This document shows positions 16,202-24,763 of a stretch of 64,000 nt of DNA, one piece after another (position 1 is the first letter of the stretch; every line of letters begins with the position of its first letter). Under the pieces are notes generated by a model, which worked only from the letters and a program-made list of their open reading frames with translations, ran no database searches and was not told the DNA's origin. Source of the stretch: Ornithinibacter sp. (GTDB lineage: Bacteria > Actinomycetota > Actinomycetes > Actinomycetales > Dermatophilaceae); contig JAQSWG010000003.1 in assembly GCA_029266735.1 (NCBI GenBank), positions 1 through 64,000 on the forward strand. The letters run 5' to 3'. The position numbers and the translations under genes are program-made.

Positions 16202-17665
16202 GTGACCAGTGAACGACAGCCAGGCGGGGCCGCGGGCGAGCGTGCAGCTCGGGATCCCGCGGTGAGGAAGGTCGTCCACCTGACCCCGGACGCGCGCTCG
16301 GCGCGGGGAAAAGCCGCCCGCAACGACACCCCCCGGAGCAGTCACGGGCGCTGGGAGCCATCCTCCAACCGCCCCGACCCGGTATCCCTGCTCGAGGGGC
16401 AGGGGCAGAGCCGGGTTGCCGAACTGGTTCCGCTGCGTTACGGCCGGATGCTGGTCTCACCGTTCACCTTCTACCGGGGTGCGGCCCTGATCATGGCCGA
16501 CGACCTGGCGGCGACATCGAGGTCCGGCCTCACCACGCAGATCTGCGGGGATGCCCACCTGTCGAACTTTGGGGTCTTCGCATCCCCGGAGCGGCAGTTG
16601 ATGTTCGACATCAACGACTTCGACGAGACCCTTCCCGGTCCTTGGGAGTGGGACGTCAAGCGCCTTGCCGCCAGCTTCGAGATCGCGGGTCGCGATCGCG
16701 GGTTCGCTGCTGTCGACCGGCGTTCGATCGTGATGGCGGGCGTCGCCGAGTACCGCACGCGGATGTCGCAGTTCGCGGCGGCGCGCAACCTGGACGTCTG
16801 GTACGCCAACGTCGAGGTCACCAAGGTGTTCGACGAGCTCAAGGCCCTCACCACGAAGAAGCAACAGGCCAGGGCCCAGGCCAACGCGGCCAAGGCGAGG
16901 ACCCGGGACAGCATGCAGGCGTTCGCCAAGCTCACCCACGTTGTCGACGGGCAGCGCCGGATCATCTCGGACCCCCCTCTGGTCGTGCCGCTGGAGGAGC
17001 TGATTCCCGCCGAGGGGGCTGCTCGAGACTTCGACGCCGAGCTCCGGGCCCTGATCAGGTCGTATCGACGCACTCTCGAGACGGACCGTCGGGAGCTGCT
17101 GGAGGAGTTCGAGTACGTCCATGCGGCGCGCAAGGTGGTCGGCGTGGGCAGCGTCGGAACCCGCGCCTGGATCCTGCTGCTGCTCGGGCGCGACGGGCAG
17201 GACCCGCTGTTCCTGCAGGCCAAGGAGGCGCAGGAGTCGGTGCTGGAGCGGTACGTCGGGAAGAGCAAGTACCCCAACCACGGGCAGCGAGTTGTGGCGG
17301 GGCAGCGCTTGATGCAGGCCGCCAGTGACATCTTCCTGGGGTGGCAACGGGTCACCGGAGTCGACGGCCAGGTGCGTGACTTCTACATCCGTCAGCTGCG
17401 CGACTGGAAGGGCTCCGCAGACATCGACACCATGAGCTCGGGCCTGATGACTGCCTACGCCCGAATCTGTGGAGCGACGTTGGCTCGGGCACACGCCCGA
17501 TCAGGAGACCGGATCGCCATCGCGTCCTACCTGGGCAACAGCGACGTCTTCGACCGCGCCATCGCCGACTTCTCCATGGCCTATGCCGACCAGAACGAGC
17601 GCGACTACCAAAGACTCGTCGACGCGGTCGCGACCGGCCGGCTGGAGGCCCAGACCGGCCTGTGA
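16202..17665 (+). CDS. DUF2252 domain protein (kinase-fold)
   Basis: 487 residues. ICGDAHLSNFG (114-124) and MFDINDFDET (134-143) resemble the catalytic loop (HxDxxxxN-type) and metal-binding DFD of aminoglycoside-phosphotransferase-like kinases, which is the proposed relation of DUF2252. KRLAASFEIA and the long helical C-terminal half (ending DFSMAYADQNERDYQRLVDA) are also typical. No signal peptide. Substrate unknown. The GTG start is set by a strong AAGGAGG four bases upstream. It contains one TATGCCG word (17582). It sits alone inside the tRNA-Val island. Confidence 0.8.
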   Translation: MTSERQPGGAAGERAARDPAVRKVVHLTPDARSARGKAARNDTPRSSHGRWEPSSNRPDPVSLLEGQGQSRVAELVPLRYGRMLVSPFTFYRGAALIMADDLAATSRSGLTTQICGDAHLSNFGVFASPERQLMFDINDFDETLPGPWEWDVKRLAASFEIAGRDRGFAAVDRRSIVMAGVAEYRTRMSQFAAARNLDVWYANVEVTKVFDELKALTTKKQQARAQANAAKARTRDSMQAFAKLTHVVDGQRRIISDPPLVVPLEELIPAEGAARDFDAELRALIRSYRRTLETDRRELLEEFEYVHAARKVVGVGSVGTRAWILLLLGRDGQDPLFLQAKEAQESVLERYVGKSKYPNHGQRVVAGQRLMQAASDIFLGWQRVTGVDGQVRDFYIRQLRDWKGSADIDTMSSGLMTAYARICGATLARAHARSGDRIAIASYLGNSDVFDRAIADFSMAYADQNERDYQRLVDAVATGRLEAQTGL

Positions 17666-17952
17666 GGCCGGACTCGCCAGGCATCGAGCGAATGCTCGGA
17701 GCGAGTCGCGCAGGAGCGTCAGCGAGGCTCTTTCCTGATGGAGCCCCGAGCATCACCCTGTGGAGGGGGTGACCTCTGCCGGTGCATACCTACGGTCGAG
17801 GGATGACGACCGCGGGCGACGAGGCAAGGGTCGGTGAGACCTGCTGGCGCTCGGTGGACCGATCTTCCGACCTCCAACGCCATGACGCGGCAGCGTGAAG
17901 CGCATACTGGCGATGAGGTCTGCTGGATGGATCACGGGATGAAGAGATCATC

Positions 17953-18228
17953 ATGCGTCTATGGCGGAGGTCCGGCTCGAAGGCCGGCAACCAGGGTGTC
18001 GACCCGAACATGTGCGATCACGCTTGGCGGCTTCGGGACGTAAGCCTCGCCCTGCCTGGTCCGTACGTCTGCGAGGTGTGCGACCGTTGCGGCTCCCTGC
18101 GGCTTCATGGACCCGAGGCGATCACCGGGCCACCGACCCACGTCGCAGACGATGCAGCGATCCACCTGCAATCCTTGCCGCGGCAATCCTCACAACGAGA
18201 TGGGCCGCTCCCGCCGGCATCCGACTGA
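17953..18228 (+). CDS. small Cys/His protein, possible zinc-binding
   Basis: 91 residues. CDHAWRLRDVSLALPGPYV then CEVCDRCGSLRLHGPEAI gives a C-x-H ... C-x2-C-x2-C arrangement, like a zinc ribbon or treble-clef knuckle, with conserved-looking aromatic and LPG residues between. The N-terminus is basic (MRLWRRSGSKAG). Start ATG at 17953 with only a weak gaagag upstream. It may bind metal or nucleic acid. It is isolated in the island. Confidence 0.5.
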   Translation: MRLWRRSGSKAGNQGVDPNMCDHAWRLRDVSLALPGPYVCEVCDRCGSLRLHGPEAITGPPTHVADDAAIHLQSLPRQSSQRDGPLPPASD

Positions 18229-18511
18229 GCACCTGAGCGCAACCGCACCTGATCGGGAATCGTCCTCCGGCGGCTGATGTCGGCGACGGGTTGCATGGTC
18301 GGGTTGTTGTGGCCAGCGGGGCCACGTAGACGGGATCGCGGCTCGATGCTCAGGGAAGAGAGAGACCCTCACGCCCGGCCCCTGTAACCCGGCCTCCCCA
18401 ACCGGTGGTTCCAGCGGCGCAGGCGGCGCCCGTCGGGTTCCACCCGCGGGGCCCGTCACAGCTCCCGGTTGACGCAATCGGCTCCTGCTTCGCACGCTGC
18501 TACATCAGCGT
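18229..18511. other. noncoding gap before the ArsR gene
   Basis: No supported gene. A few short GC-rich inverted stretches are present but none has a terminator-like tail. The promoter of the next gene starts at 18512. Confidence 0.5.
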
Positions 18512-18541
18512 TTGCCATGCATGCCCATAAGAGCATATATT
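18512..18541 (+). promoter_or_regulatory. near-consensus promoter, leaderless ArsR gene
   Basis: -35 TTGCCA (18512-18517), 18-bp spacer, -10 TATATT (18536-18541), then six bases to GTG at 18548. Both boxes match consensus at five of six positions. It is the strongest sigma-70-type promoter I see in the window, and the A/T-rich stretch is unusual here. Confidence 0.7.
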
Positions 18542-18547
18542 CGAGCC

Positions 18548-18898
18548 GTGGCGAGGGCAGCGACGACGACGGACGCCTTCAACGCGGTGGCCGAGCCCCG
18601 ACGTCGTCAGATCTTGGACGTCCTCGCCCAGAGTGAAAGGTCGGTCACCTCGCTCGTCGACCACCTCGGCCTGGCGCAGCCACAAGTGTCCAAGCACCTA
18701 CGGGTCCTGCGAGCAGTGGGGCTGGTAGAGGTGACTGAAGAGGGCCGGCAGCGCCTGTACCGGGTCAACGGGAGGCCGCTTCAGGAGATCCACACCTGGG
18801 TCAGCCAGTACCAATCGATGTGGGACGAGCGGCTCGACCGGGTCGAGGCCCTCCTGAACGAGCTCGACGTTTCGAAAGGACGTGAACGAGATGGCTAG
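18548..18898 (+). CDS. ArsR-family winged-helix regulator
   Basis: 116 residues from GTG 18548. AFNAVAEPRRRQILDVLAQS, SVTSLVDHLGLAQPQVSKHLRVLRAVGLVEV and RLYRVNGRPLQEIHTWV form the complete winged helix; the recognition helix is AQPQVSKHLRVL. There are no arsenic-type CxC ligands, so this is the ArsR subgroup paired with an SRPBCC/AHSA1 protein rather than a metal sensor. Its stop overlaps the start of that partner by 8 nt. Autoregulation through the promoter at 18512-18541 is likely. Confidence 0.85.
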   Translation: MARAATTTDAFNAVAEPRRRQILDVLAQSERSVTSLVDHLGLAQPQVSKHLRVLRAVGLVEVTEEGRQRLYRVNGRPLQEIHTWVSQYQSMWDERLDRVEALLNELDVSKGRERDG

Positions 18899-19436
18899 CG
18901 CAAAAGAGGGCAGCGCCGTGGTGACGCTGCCAAGCCAGACTCAGATACTGATCACCCGGCAGTTCAACGCACCCGCCTCCTTCGTGTACCGAACCTTCAC
19001 CGAACCGGCGCTGATCCGGCGCTGGTGGGCCGGCCGCCAGGGCACCGTCACAAGCGTCGAGGTGGACCTGCGGGTCGGCGGGCACTGGCGCTACGTGATG
19101 GAAACGAACGGGGGTGTCGAGGTCGCCTTCCACGGCGAGTACCTCGAGGTCGTCCCCGATGAACGCCTCGTCACCACGGAGATCTTCGAGGGTGCGCCCG
19201 AGGGCGACGCACCCCCACCGCGGTGCACCTACACCTTCACCGAGCGCGCCGGCAGCACGACGCTCACCGTGCTCACCGACGTGCCCGACAAGGACACCCG
19301 TGACGCCATCATCAGCTCCGGCATGGAGTCCGGCGTGCAGGAGGGCTACGACCTGGCCGAGCAGATCGCTGTCCAGCTCGCGGCCCGGCCCGGTGTCGGC
19401 AGGGGGTCCGGCATCTCTCACCCACCCCTCCAGTAG
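18891..19436 (+). CDS. SRPBCC (AHSA1-type) protein
   Basis: 181 residues from the ATG at 18891, ten bases after aaagga. RQFNAPASFVYRTFTEPALI, RRWWAGRQG, VDLRVGGHWRYVM and FHGEYLEVVPDERLV are the AHSA1-like SRPBCC signatures, a helix-grip fold binding hydrophobic ligands. It is translationally coupled to the ArsR regulator (8-nt overlap); such pairs are common, and the SRPBCC protein may supply the ligand signal. It ends 29 bp before the tRNA-like repeat at 19466. Confidence 0.85.
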   Translation: MASAKEGSAVVTLPSQTQILITRQFNAPASFVYRTFTEPALIRRWWAGRQGTVTSVEVDLRVGGHWRYVMETNGGVEVAFHGEYLEVVPDERLVTTEIFEGAPEGDAPPPRCTYTFTERAGSTTLTVLTDVPDKDTRDAIISSGMESGVQEGYDLAEQIAVQLAARPGVGRGSGISHPPLQ

Positions 19437-19465
19437 TGGTGGAGGGTCTCGCCCTCATCGCCGAA

Positions 19466-19489
19466 GGGTTCCAGTCCGTTCACATCCAC
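19466..19489 (+). repeat. putative attR, imperfect copy of tRNA-Val 3' end
   Basis: Starts gggttccag and ends ttcacatccac; 22 of 24 bases equal 14962-14985. Only the T-arm and acceptor end are copied, no whole tRNA. Confidence 0.5.
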
Positions 19490-19579
19490 TGTTGTCGACG
19501 ACGGTCTTGGCGTGCGGAGACGTGCATCCATGGCCGTCCTCGTGGAGGGGGGATGCGGACGGTGCCCGCCGGGAGAAGG

Positions 19580-20914
19580 TCACACCTGGATCAGGAACGA
19601 CGGCTCGTCGTCGTCGAGCACCCGAACGGTGAGCTCCTCGTGCCGCGCGGCGGCGTTACGGGCCTCGGTCAGCGCCGCCGCCATGGACGAGCGGCGTGAC
19701 TCGCTGGGGGAGCGCTGCTCCGAGCTGGTGAACCAGAACGTGTACGGACCCGCGCCGGGGGGCCGGGTCTCGGTGATGGTCGCGATCACCGAGGGCTCCG
19801 GGTTGTCATGCGCGCCGTCCGCCGAGAAGACGTAGTGGTCAGCGATCACCCGCTCGGCGAACCCCCTGCTGAGGTTGTGGCTCGCGCCGTGGTGCTGGAC
19901 CTTGAGGACCGTGCAGTGGAAGGGTGCGTCACCGCGGTTCCCGCCCAGCTTCCCGACGGCCGTGAGCCCGTCCACGATCTCCTCCTCAGCGGCGTCGCCC
20001 GTCAACAGGACCGAGCGACCGCTCTCCTCGGCCAAGACGGTGATGGATGCCCGGTTGGGCGTCGTCACGTGGCTGGACCCGGCCTTCTCGATGATCTGGG
20101 CCGCCTCCTCGAGGGAGCCGGGCGAGCGGCCGCCGAGCGCGAGGCCTGTGCCGGAACCGGCGCCGTCCCCCGCACGACCTCCCGTGGTCGGCGGAGCGCC
20201 GTCGCGGTTCGTCGCCAGCCGGATTCCCTTCTTTGCGAACCACTCCCGCCACTCGTCGCGCAGGGCGGCCACGTGCTCCTCGGTCGGACCGAGGACGGTG
20301 AGGGTCGTGCTGCCCACTTTCAACCGGTGCGGGCGCTCGCGCAGCAGCACGAGGTGGTTGGGGAAGCCCTTGTTGCGCTCGAGCGGGGTGCGCTCCTCGA
20401 CGAGGCGGGACAGCGCGACCCCGTCGGCGATGCTCTCTGCGAGACCCGAGAGCTCGGTGAGTGCCCGCTGGGTCGACTCCGGTGCTGCCGCCACGAGCCC
20501 CGGGTCGAGCGCCATGGCCTCGGTGACCTGGACGGCCAGCGCGGAGATCGGCCCCTCGAGGTCGTCGACCTGGGCGCGCCACGAGTTGTGCCAGAGCGCT
20601 CCGATGTCCGGCGGTCGGGGCGCCTTGGGTTCGGGAAAGTCGGGGTTCGCGCCGTCCGAGCGCTGGTGGTCGAACACCACCCAGTCGCCGACGTCCCTGA
20701 GCAGGCGGAGGATGCCCGTGATGTGGTCGGCATCGATGTGGCTGACGAGCACGAGGTCGATCACCTCGCCGGCGCGCCCCAGCTGCTGCAGCCGTGGCGA
20801 CGTGTTCTCCGCGAAGGTGCCCGCCCGTCCGCCGTCGACGAGGACGTGGTGGCCGTCAGCGGACGTGAGGAGCATGCAGTCCCCGTCCGCCGCATGGAAG
20901 ACCTCGAGCCTCAT
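19580..20914 (-). CDS. MBL-fold metallohydrolase
   Basis: 444 residues from the ATG at 20914. The opening VFHAADGDCMLLTSADGHHVLVDGG and LVLVSHIDADHITGIL (H59, D61, D63, H64) are the metallo-beta-lactamase metal site with HxDxDH in place of HxHxDH. Later KVQHHGASHN and YVFSADG match strands of ComEC/Rec2-like members. A long central part (about 90-270) with a Gly/Ala linker is non-conserved. It probably hydrolyses a phosphodiester or nucleic acid. It begins 10 bp after the subtilase gene ends on the same strand, so the two form an operon; cytosolic, no signal peptide. Confidence 0.8.
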   Translation of the reverse strand: MRLEVFHAADGDCMLLTSADGHHVLVDGGRAGTFAENTSPRLQQLGRAGEVIDLVLVSHIDADHITGILRLLRDVGDWVVFDHQRSDGANPDFPEPKAPRPPDIGALWHNSWRAQVDDLEGPISALAVQVTEAMALDPGLVAAAPESTQRALTELSGLAESIADGVALSRLVEERTPLERNKGFPNHLVLLRERPHRLKVGSTTLTVLGPTEEHVAALRDEWREWFAKKGIRLATNRDGAPPTTGGRAGDGAGSGTGLALGGRSPGSLEEAAQIIEKAGSSHVTTPNRASITVLAEESGRSVLLTGDAAEEEIVDGLTAVGKLGGNRGDAPFHCTVLKVQHHGASHNLSRGFAERVIADHYVFSADGAHDNPEPSVIATITETRPPGAGPYTFWFTSSEQRSPSESRRSSMAAALTEARNAAARHEELTVRVLDDDEPSFLIQV

Positions 20915-20924
20915 GGCGAGCCGT

Positions 20925-23156
20925 TCACCTCTTTCGTCTGCCGGCCCCGGAAGCCGCTGTGCCGGCTCCGGAGACAGCCTCGAACATCTCGGCGAACTCC
21001 ACGGTGCGGCTGAGACACGCCGGGGCGTCGATGACGCCGAACCCGGTGTCGTTGCGCCATCCAAAGGTCTGCCCGGGCAAAGGAGACGACGTCGATCGCA
21101 TGATCCCCTGGATCTGCGCTGACGTGAGCTGCGGCACGACCGCGAGCATCAAAGCCGCGACACCACAGACGTAGGGACTGGCCATGCTGGTTCCGGTCAT
21201 CTCCACCCAGGGCGACGCCCTGTCGAAGCCGGCAGCAGCGACGACGGCCGTGCCATCCGCCGCGATGTCCGGTTTGCTGCGGCCGTCGCGGGTCGGTCCC
21301 CGGCTCGACGTGACGTGGGCGGCGTTGAGTGAGAGGTCGGCGTTGGCCACCGAGAGAAGCCGTTCGGCACAGGCCAGGGAGCCGATCATCCGATCGTTGG
21401 TGTACGACCCCTCGCTGAACGTGGACGGGTAGTTCCACATGCCGCCGCCCGGGCCCTGCAGGGCCCGGGCGTCGTCGCGCTCGATCCACGCGTCGAACCG
21501 ACCGTCGCGCACCACCACCCCGGTCAGCCGCACCCGCCATTCGCCCGACGTGATCGGCCGCTTCTCCGGGGCCTCGCCCTGGCGGTCCCCGTAGAAGGGG
21601 GAGAGCAGGATGGAGATCCGGTTCAGGCCGTTCGCCGGGTGGTAGGCCTCGGAGTGGATGCTGAGCACCGTCCCGTCGTCGAGAAAGGTGTGCCGGATCG
21701 CCTTGCCGAGGGGCACCGGACCGACCCAGGCGCCGCCGGGCGGCCGCACCTCGACGTCGAAGCGGTCTTGCGGTCCGTACCAGATCTCCATCTCGTTCTC
21801 GGAGAAGTCCGAGATACCCTCGCCGCCCACGAGCCAGCCCAGCTCCTGGCGGAGGTTGGTGGCGGCGAGCACCCCACCGGCATGGATCCTCCCGAGGAGC
21901 AGCCGACGTGGGGAGTCCGTGCCGGCCGTCACCTGGCCCGCGTTCCCCGCCGCGACGCTCACGCACCGGCCACGCGTGGCCAGGGCATTGTCGATCCACC
22001 GAGCCATGGCGCTCGAGGTGTCGTGGGCGTGTCCGTTGGTGCCCAGGCTGATGTTGATCGACAGGGGCAACGGCTTCCCATCACCCAGCCTGTCGGCAAG
22101 GCCGATGAGGTACTCGATGGCGTCGGCGATCCGGGTCGAGTCGTAGAAGCTCGACGCTGCGGCGTCGCCGGCGTTCGGGAGGCTCACCAGCACGCCGGCC
22201 AGGTGGGCCTTCCGGGCGACCCCGCTGTTGCCGGCGGCGATGGAGGCCACGTGGGTCCCGTGCGACCGCGGCGCCATCGTCGACTGGGGCTCGAGTGCGG
22301 TTGCCGCCATCCTCCGTGTCCGAGCAGCGGTGATCGCGGCCTCCATGTGCTCTCGCCGGATCTCGCTGCCGTAGCTCAGCCCGGACGTGGAGCCGGGTCC
22401 CTCAGGCGGGGGCCGGGTGGTCCCACCCTGGTCCCAGATCGCCTCCCACCGAGTGGTTCCGTGGGCGATGAAGTCAGGGTGCGCGAAGTCGAACCCCCCT
22501 ACGTCGATGATGCCGACCAGGACACCCTCACCGTCATGATGCCGGCCGCGTGCCACGGCAACGGAGCGCGCGGTCCGCGGTCGTGGGGCCTGGGTCCGGC
22601 CGATCATCGGATGCGGTTCACGGAGCGACTGCCCAGGCTCGATGTAGGCGATGGCGTCCTCGTGGACGAGGTGTGCGACGTCGGCTGCCGCCATCTCCAC
22701 CGCCGCGGTGTCCAGCTTCCAGCTGACCCGAAGGGCCCTGTCCTCGACGGACTTCTCGACCGCCTTGCGCCGGTCGGGGGCGAGATCCCTGTCGAGCTTG
22801 ATGAACAGGCTGAGCAGCACGTCGGGGGAGGGTTCGGGGTTCCGTTCGCGCTCGGACACCGCCCGGGCCACCGCGCTGAGAGCCATCTCCTTCACGCTGG
22901 CGACGGGTGCAACCCCCTCCGTGGGAAGGCCCGCCTGCTGGATGGCCGCCATGGCCACCTGCGCCGCCTGCGTGGGGTCGCCGACGTCAGGAGGAGCCGC
23001 GCCCGCAGCCGCGTCAGGTCCGCCGACGTCCTCCGATGGCACTGCGAGGGAGGGGCTCTGCTCCGCCCGGCTCCGGTTCACGTCTGCCGTTGCGGACAGG
23101 TAGACGTCCAATCGCGGCGACATCCGGGGGTTGAGGGGCTCGACCTCGGTGCTCAC
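20925..23156 (-). CDS. cytosolic S8 (subtilisin-family) serine peptidase
   Basis: 743 residues from GTG 23156, which follows gaggaggt at ideal spacing. Catalytic triad: D218 (GIIDVGGFD), H299 (RSHGTHVAS) and S657 (TGTSMASPYV), with the oxyanion Asn in VSVAAGNAG. About 350 residues between His and Ser include an inserted beta-rich segment (SDFSENEMEIWYGP to RDGRFDAWIERD). The N-terminal 200 residues are charged and helical with VSWKLDTAAVEMAAADVAHL, like a propeptide-type domain. No Sec signal, so the enzyme should act inside the cell. It is operonic with the MBL hydrolase and divergent from DUF2235. Confidence 0.85.
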   Translation of the reverse strand: MSTEVEPLNPRMSPRLDVYLSATADVNRSRAEQSPSLAVPSEDVGGPDAAAGAAPPDVGDPTQAAQVAMAAIQQAGLPTEGVAPVASVKEMALSAVARAVSERERNPEPSPDVLLSLFIKLDRDLAPDRRKAVEKSVEDRALRVSWKLDTAAVEMAAADVAHLVHEDAIAYIEPGQSLREPHPMIGRTQAPRPRTARSVAVARGRHHDGEGVLVGIIDVGGFDFAHPDFIAHGTTRWEAIWDQGGTTRPPPEGPGSTSGLSYGSEIRREHMEAAITAARTRRMAATALEPQSTMAPRSHGTHVASIAAGNSGVARKAHLAGVLVSLPNAGDAAASSFYDSTRIADAIEYLIGLADRLGDGKPLPLSINISLGTNGHAHDTSSAMARWIDNALATRGRCVSVAAGNAGQVTAGTDSPRRLLLGRIHAGGVLAATNLRQELGWLVGGEGISDFSENEMEIWYGPQDRFDVEVRPPGGAWVGPVPLGKAIRHTFLDDGTVLSIHSEAYHPANGLNRISILLSPFYGDRQGEAPEKRPITSGEWRVRLTGVVVRDGRFDAWIERDDARALQGPGGGMWNYPSTFSEGSYTNDRMIGSLACAERLLSVANADLSLNAAHVTSSRGPTRDGRSKPDIAADGTAVVAAAGFDRASPWVEMTGTSMASPYVCGVAALMLAVVPQLTSAQIQGIMRSTSSPLPGQTFGWRNDTGFGVIDAPACLSRTVEFAEMFEAVSGAGTAASGAGRRKR

Positions 23157-23280
23157 CGCGACCTCCTCGGGACCGGGCGGACGGACCTCGTCCACGGCCG
23201 TGCCTCGGTGGCGTCGCTGACAAAGGCACGGCCCTGGGACGATGATGGACCCAACGGGCCAGCTCGAGCGAGGGGTGCCA

Positions 23281-24327
23281 GTGAAGAACATCGTTCTCTG
23301 CATGGACGGGACCGGGAACCAGGTCCAGGCCAAGGACAGCACCAGCGTCGTGCGACTCTTCACCCTGCTCGACCTGAGTCACCCCGAGGAGCAGATCGCC
23401 TACTACGACCCGGGAGTGGGGACGCTCGGCTCGTCGCGGTCGTGGTCGCCGTGGGGGCAGTCACTCACCAAGGTCCTCGGACTGGGCTTCGGCCTGGGCC
23501 TGCGCGAGAACCTCGGCGAGGCGTACTCCTACCTCATGAGCACCTACGAGGACGGCGACCGCATCTTCATCTTCGGGTTCAGCCGCGGGGCGTACACCGC
23601 TCGGGCACTGTGCGGAATGCTGCTCAAGCTCGGCCTCCTGCGCGACGGTGCACAGAACCTCGTTCCGTATGCCGTGAGCCTGTACACGGGGGACGACGTC
23701 GACTGGAAGCAGCTCGGCCGGTTCGGCGGTGCGATGTCACGCCGGGGGGCCGACGGCCGGATGGGCGTTCGGGTCCATTACCTCGGCCTGTGGGACACGG
23801 TGAAGGCCGCGGGCCTCCTGCGGGGCGGGCTCACCTGGCCCGACACCCGGCAGCTGCCCAACGTGGACCGGATCAGGCATGCCGTGGCCATCGACGAGAA
23901 GCGCCGGCCCTTCGCCGAGTACCTCGTCCACCCCGTGAAGAAGCCACCCAAGAACGCACCCCCCAGAGTGCTCGACGAGGTGTGGTTCGCGGGTGTCCAC
24001 TCCGATGTGGGTGGCACCTTCCCCGACCACGAGCTCTCCGACATCGTCCTCAAGTGGATGGTCGAGGACGCCGTCGAGCACCACCTGAAGGCGACGTCGA
24101 CGGCACTGGCAGAGGCCACCTCGGTGGACCCCGCGAGCGCACTCGGCCAGATCCACCGCATGGGTCGGTCGTGGGCCGTCCTGGGCTTCCGCCGCCGGCA
24201 GGTTCCCGAGGGCGCGTCGGTCCACAGCAGCGTGCGGACGCGCGTGGAGGCCCAACCCGACTATGCGCGAAGGCTGCCCGCCGACGTCACCTGGGTCGAT
24301 GACGCCTGGGTCGAGAAGAGGAGCTGA
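23281..24327 (+). CDS. DUF2235 / Tle1-like alpha-beta hydrolase
   Basis: 348 residues from GTG 23281. KNIVLCMDGTGN opens the domain; FGFSRGAYTAR (98-108) is the nucleophile elbow with S101, YLGLWDTVKA gives D172 and WFAGVHSDVGG gives H240, the Ser-Asp-His triad known from Tle1 phospholipase effectors. No secretion system is visible, and there is no signal peptide or PAAR/VgrG gene nearby. It may act on lipids. It shares a 124-bp divergent region with the S8 peptidase. Confidence 0.85.
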   Translation: MKNIVLCMDGTGNQVQAKDSTSVVRLFTLLDLSHPEEQIAYYDPGVGTLGSSRSWSPWGQSLTKVLGLGFGLGLRENLGEAYSYLMSTYEDGDRIFIFGFSRGAYTARALCGMLLKLGLLRDGAQNLVPYAVSLYTGDDVDWKQLGRFGGAMSRRGADGRMGVRVHYLGLWDTVKAAGLLRGGLTWPDTRQLPNVDRIRHAVAIDEKRRPFAEYLVHPVKKPPKNAPPRVLDEVWFAGVHSDVGGTFPDHELSDIVLKWMVEDAVEHHLKATSTALAEATSVDPASALGQIHRMGRSWAVLGFRRRQVPEGASVHSSVRTRVEAQPDYARRLPADVTWVDDAWVEKRS

Positions 24328-24427
24328 GTGGTTCTTCCGGGTCAGCCCCGGCTCACGCCGCGGTCCGATGGGCCATCGCGGCGGCGACGCTGCGGCAGTG
24401 TCCCACGACGGGTGTATTGATAGGGGC

Positions 24428-24763
24428 ATGGACGTCATCCGGGTCCAGGCCATCCACACCTACCCCACGCCCGGCGAGCCGGGGGTCGACCACGATGCCG
24501 TCCGCCTCACCGCCGCAGGTCTCGACGGCGACCGACCCAAGAAGGCTGCGGTGTCCCTCGTCGGTGCCGACGCCCCCACGACCCGTGCGAACCTCGTCCT
24601 CGACGTCCCCACCACGGCGGTGGAGGCCCTCGACGGCCGCGTCGTGCGCATCGGCGAGGTGCTCCTCGCGGTGCAGGGCACGGGGAACTCATGTCCCGGC
24701 CTCTACGCCGCCGTGGGGGAGCCCGGGACGGTGCACGTGGGTGACGCGCTGGAGGCGTTGTGA
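24428..24763 (+). CDS. small MOSC-domain-like protein
   Basis: 111 residues. AAGLDGDRPKKAAVSLVGAD, RANLVLDVPT, IGEVLLAVQGTGNSCPGLYA and VHVGDALEAL follow the MOSC order, with the conserved cysteine in the SCPGLYA segment. MOSC domains carry sulphur for metal-sulphur cluster enzymes. It is a minimal domain. Its stop overlaps the FAD oxidoreductase start by 4 nt (GTGA), so it is co-translated with the lipid genes; why is not clear. Confidence 0.7.
   Translation: MDVIRVQAIHTYPTPGEPGVDHDAVRLTAAGLDGDRPKKAAVSLVGADAPTTRANLVLDVPTTAVEALDGRVVRIGEVLLAVQGTGNSCPGLYAAVGEPGTVHVGDALEAL

Larger units (their letters stand above)
14962..19489. mobile_element. candidate genomic island at tRNA-Val
   Basis: Bounded by the tRNA-Val 3' end (14962-14985) and an imperfect copy (19466-19489), 22 of 24 bases matching. 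The content differs from the flanking housekeeping genes: DUF6325, a tiny basic protein, DUF2252, a Cys/His small protein and an ArsR/SRPBCC pair, with long noncoding gaps. No integrase or transposase is visible, so this would be an eroded or integrase-less element. The 15043-15057 palindrome (acgtgtc-g-gacacgt) lies just inside. Confidence 0.45.

Noticed and set aside
19436-19699. 87-residue open frame starting at the ArsR/SRPBCC stop
   Set aside because: It merely translates the tRNA-like repeat and GC-rich intergenic DNA.
21639-24302. 887-residue open frame on the plus strand
   Set aside because: It is antisense to the S8 peptidase and out of frame with DUF2235, has no domain, and is a GC-rich shadow.
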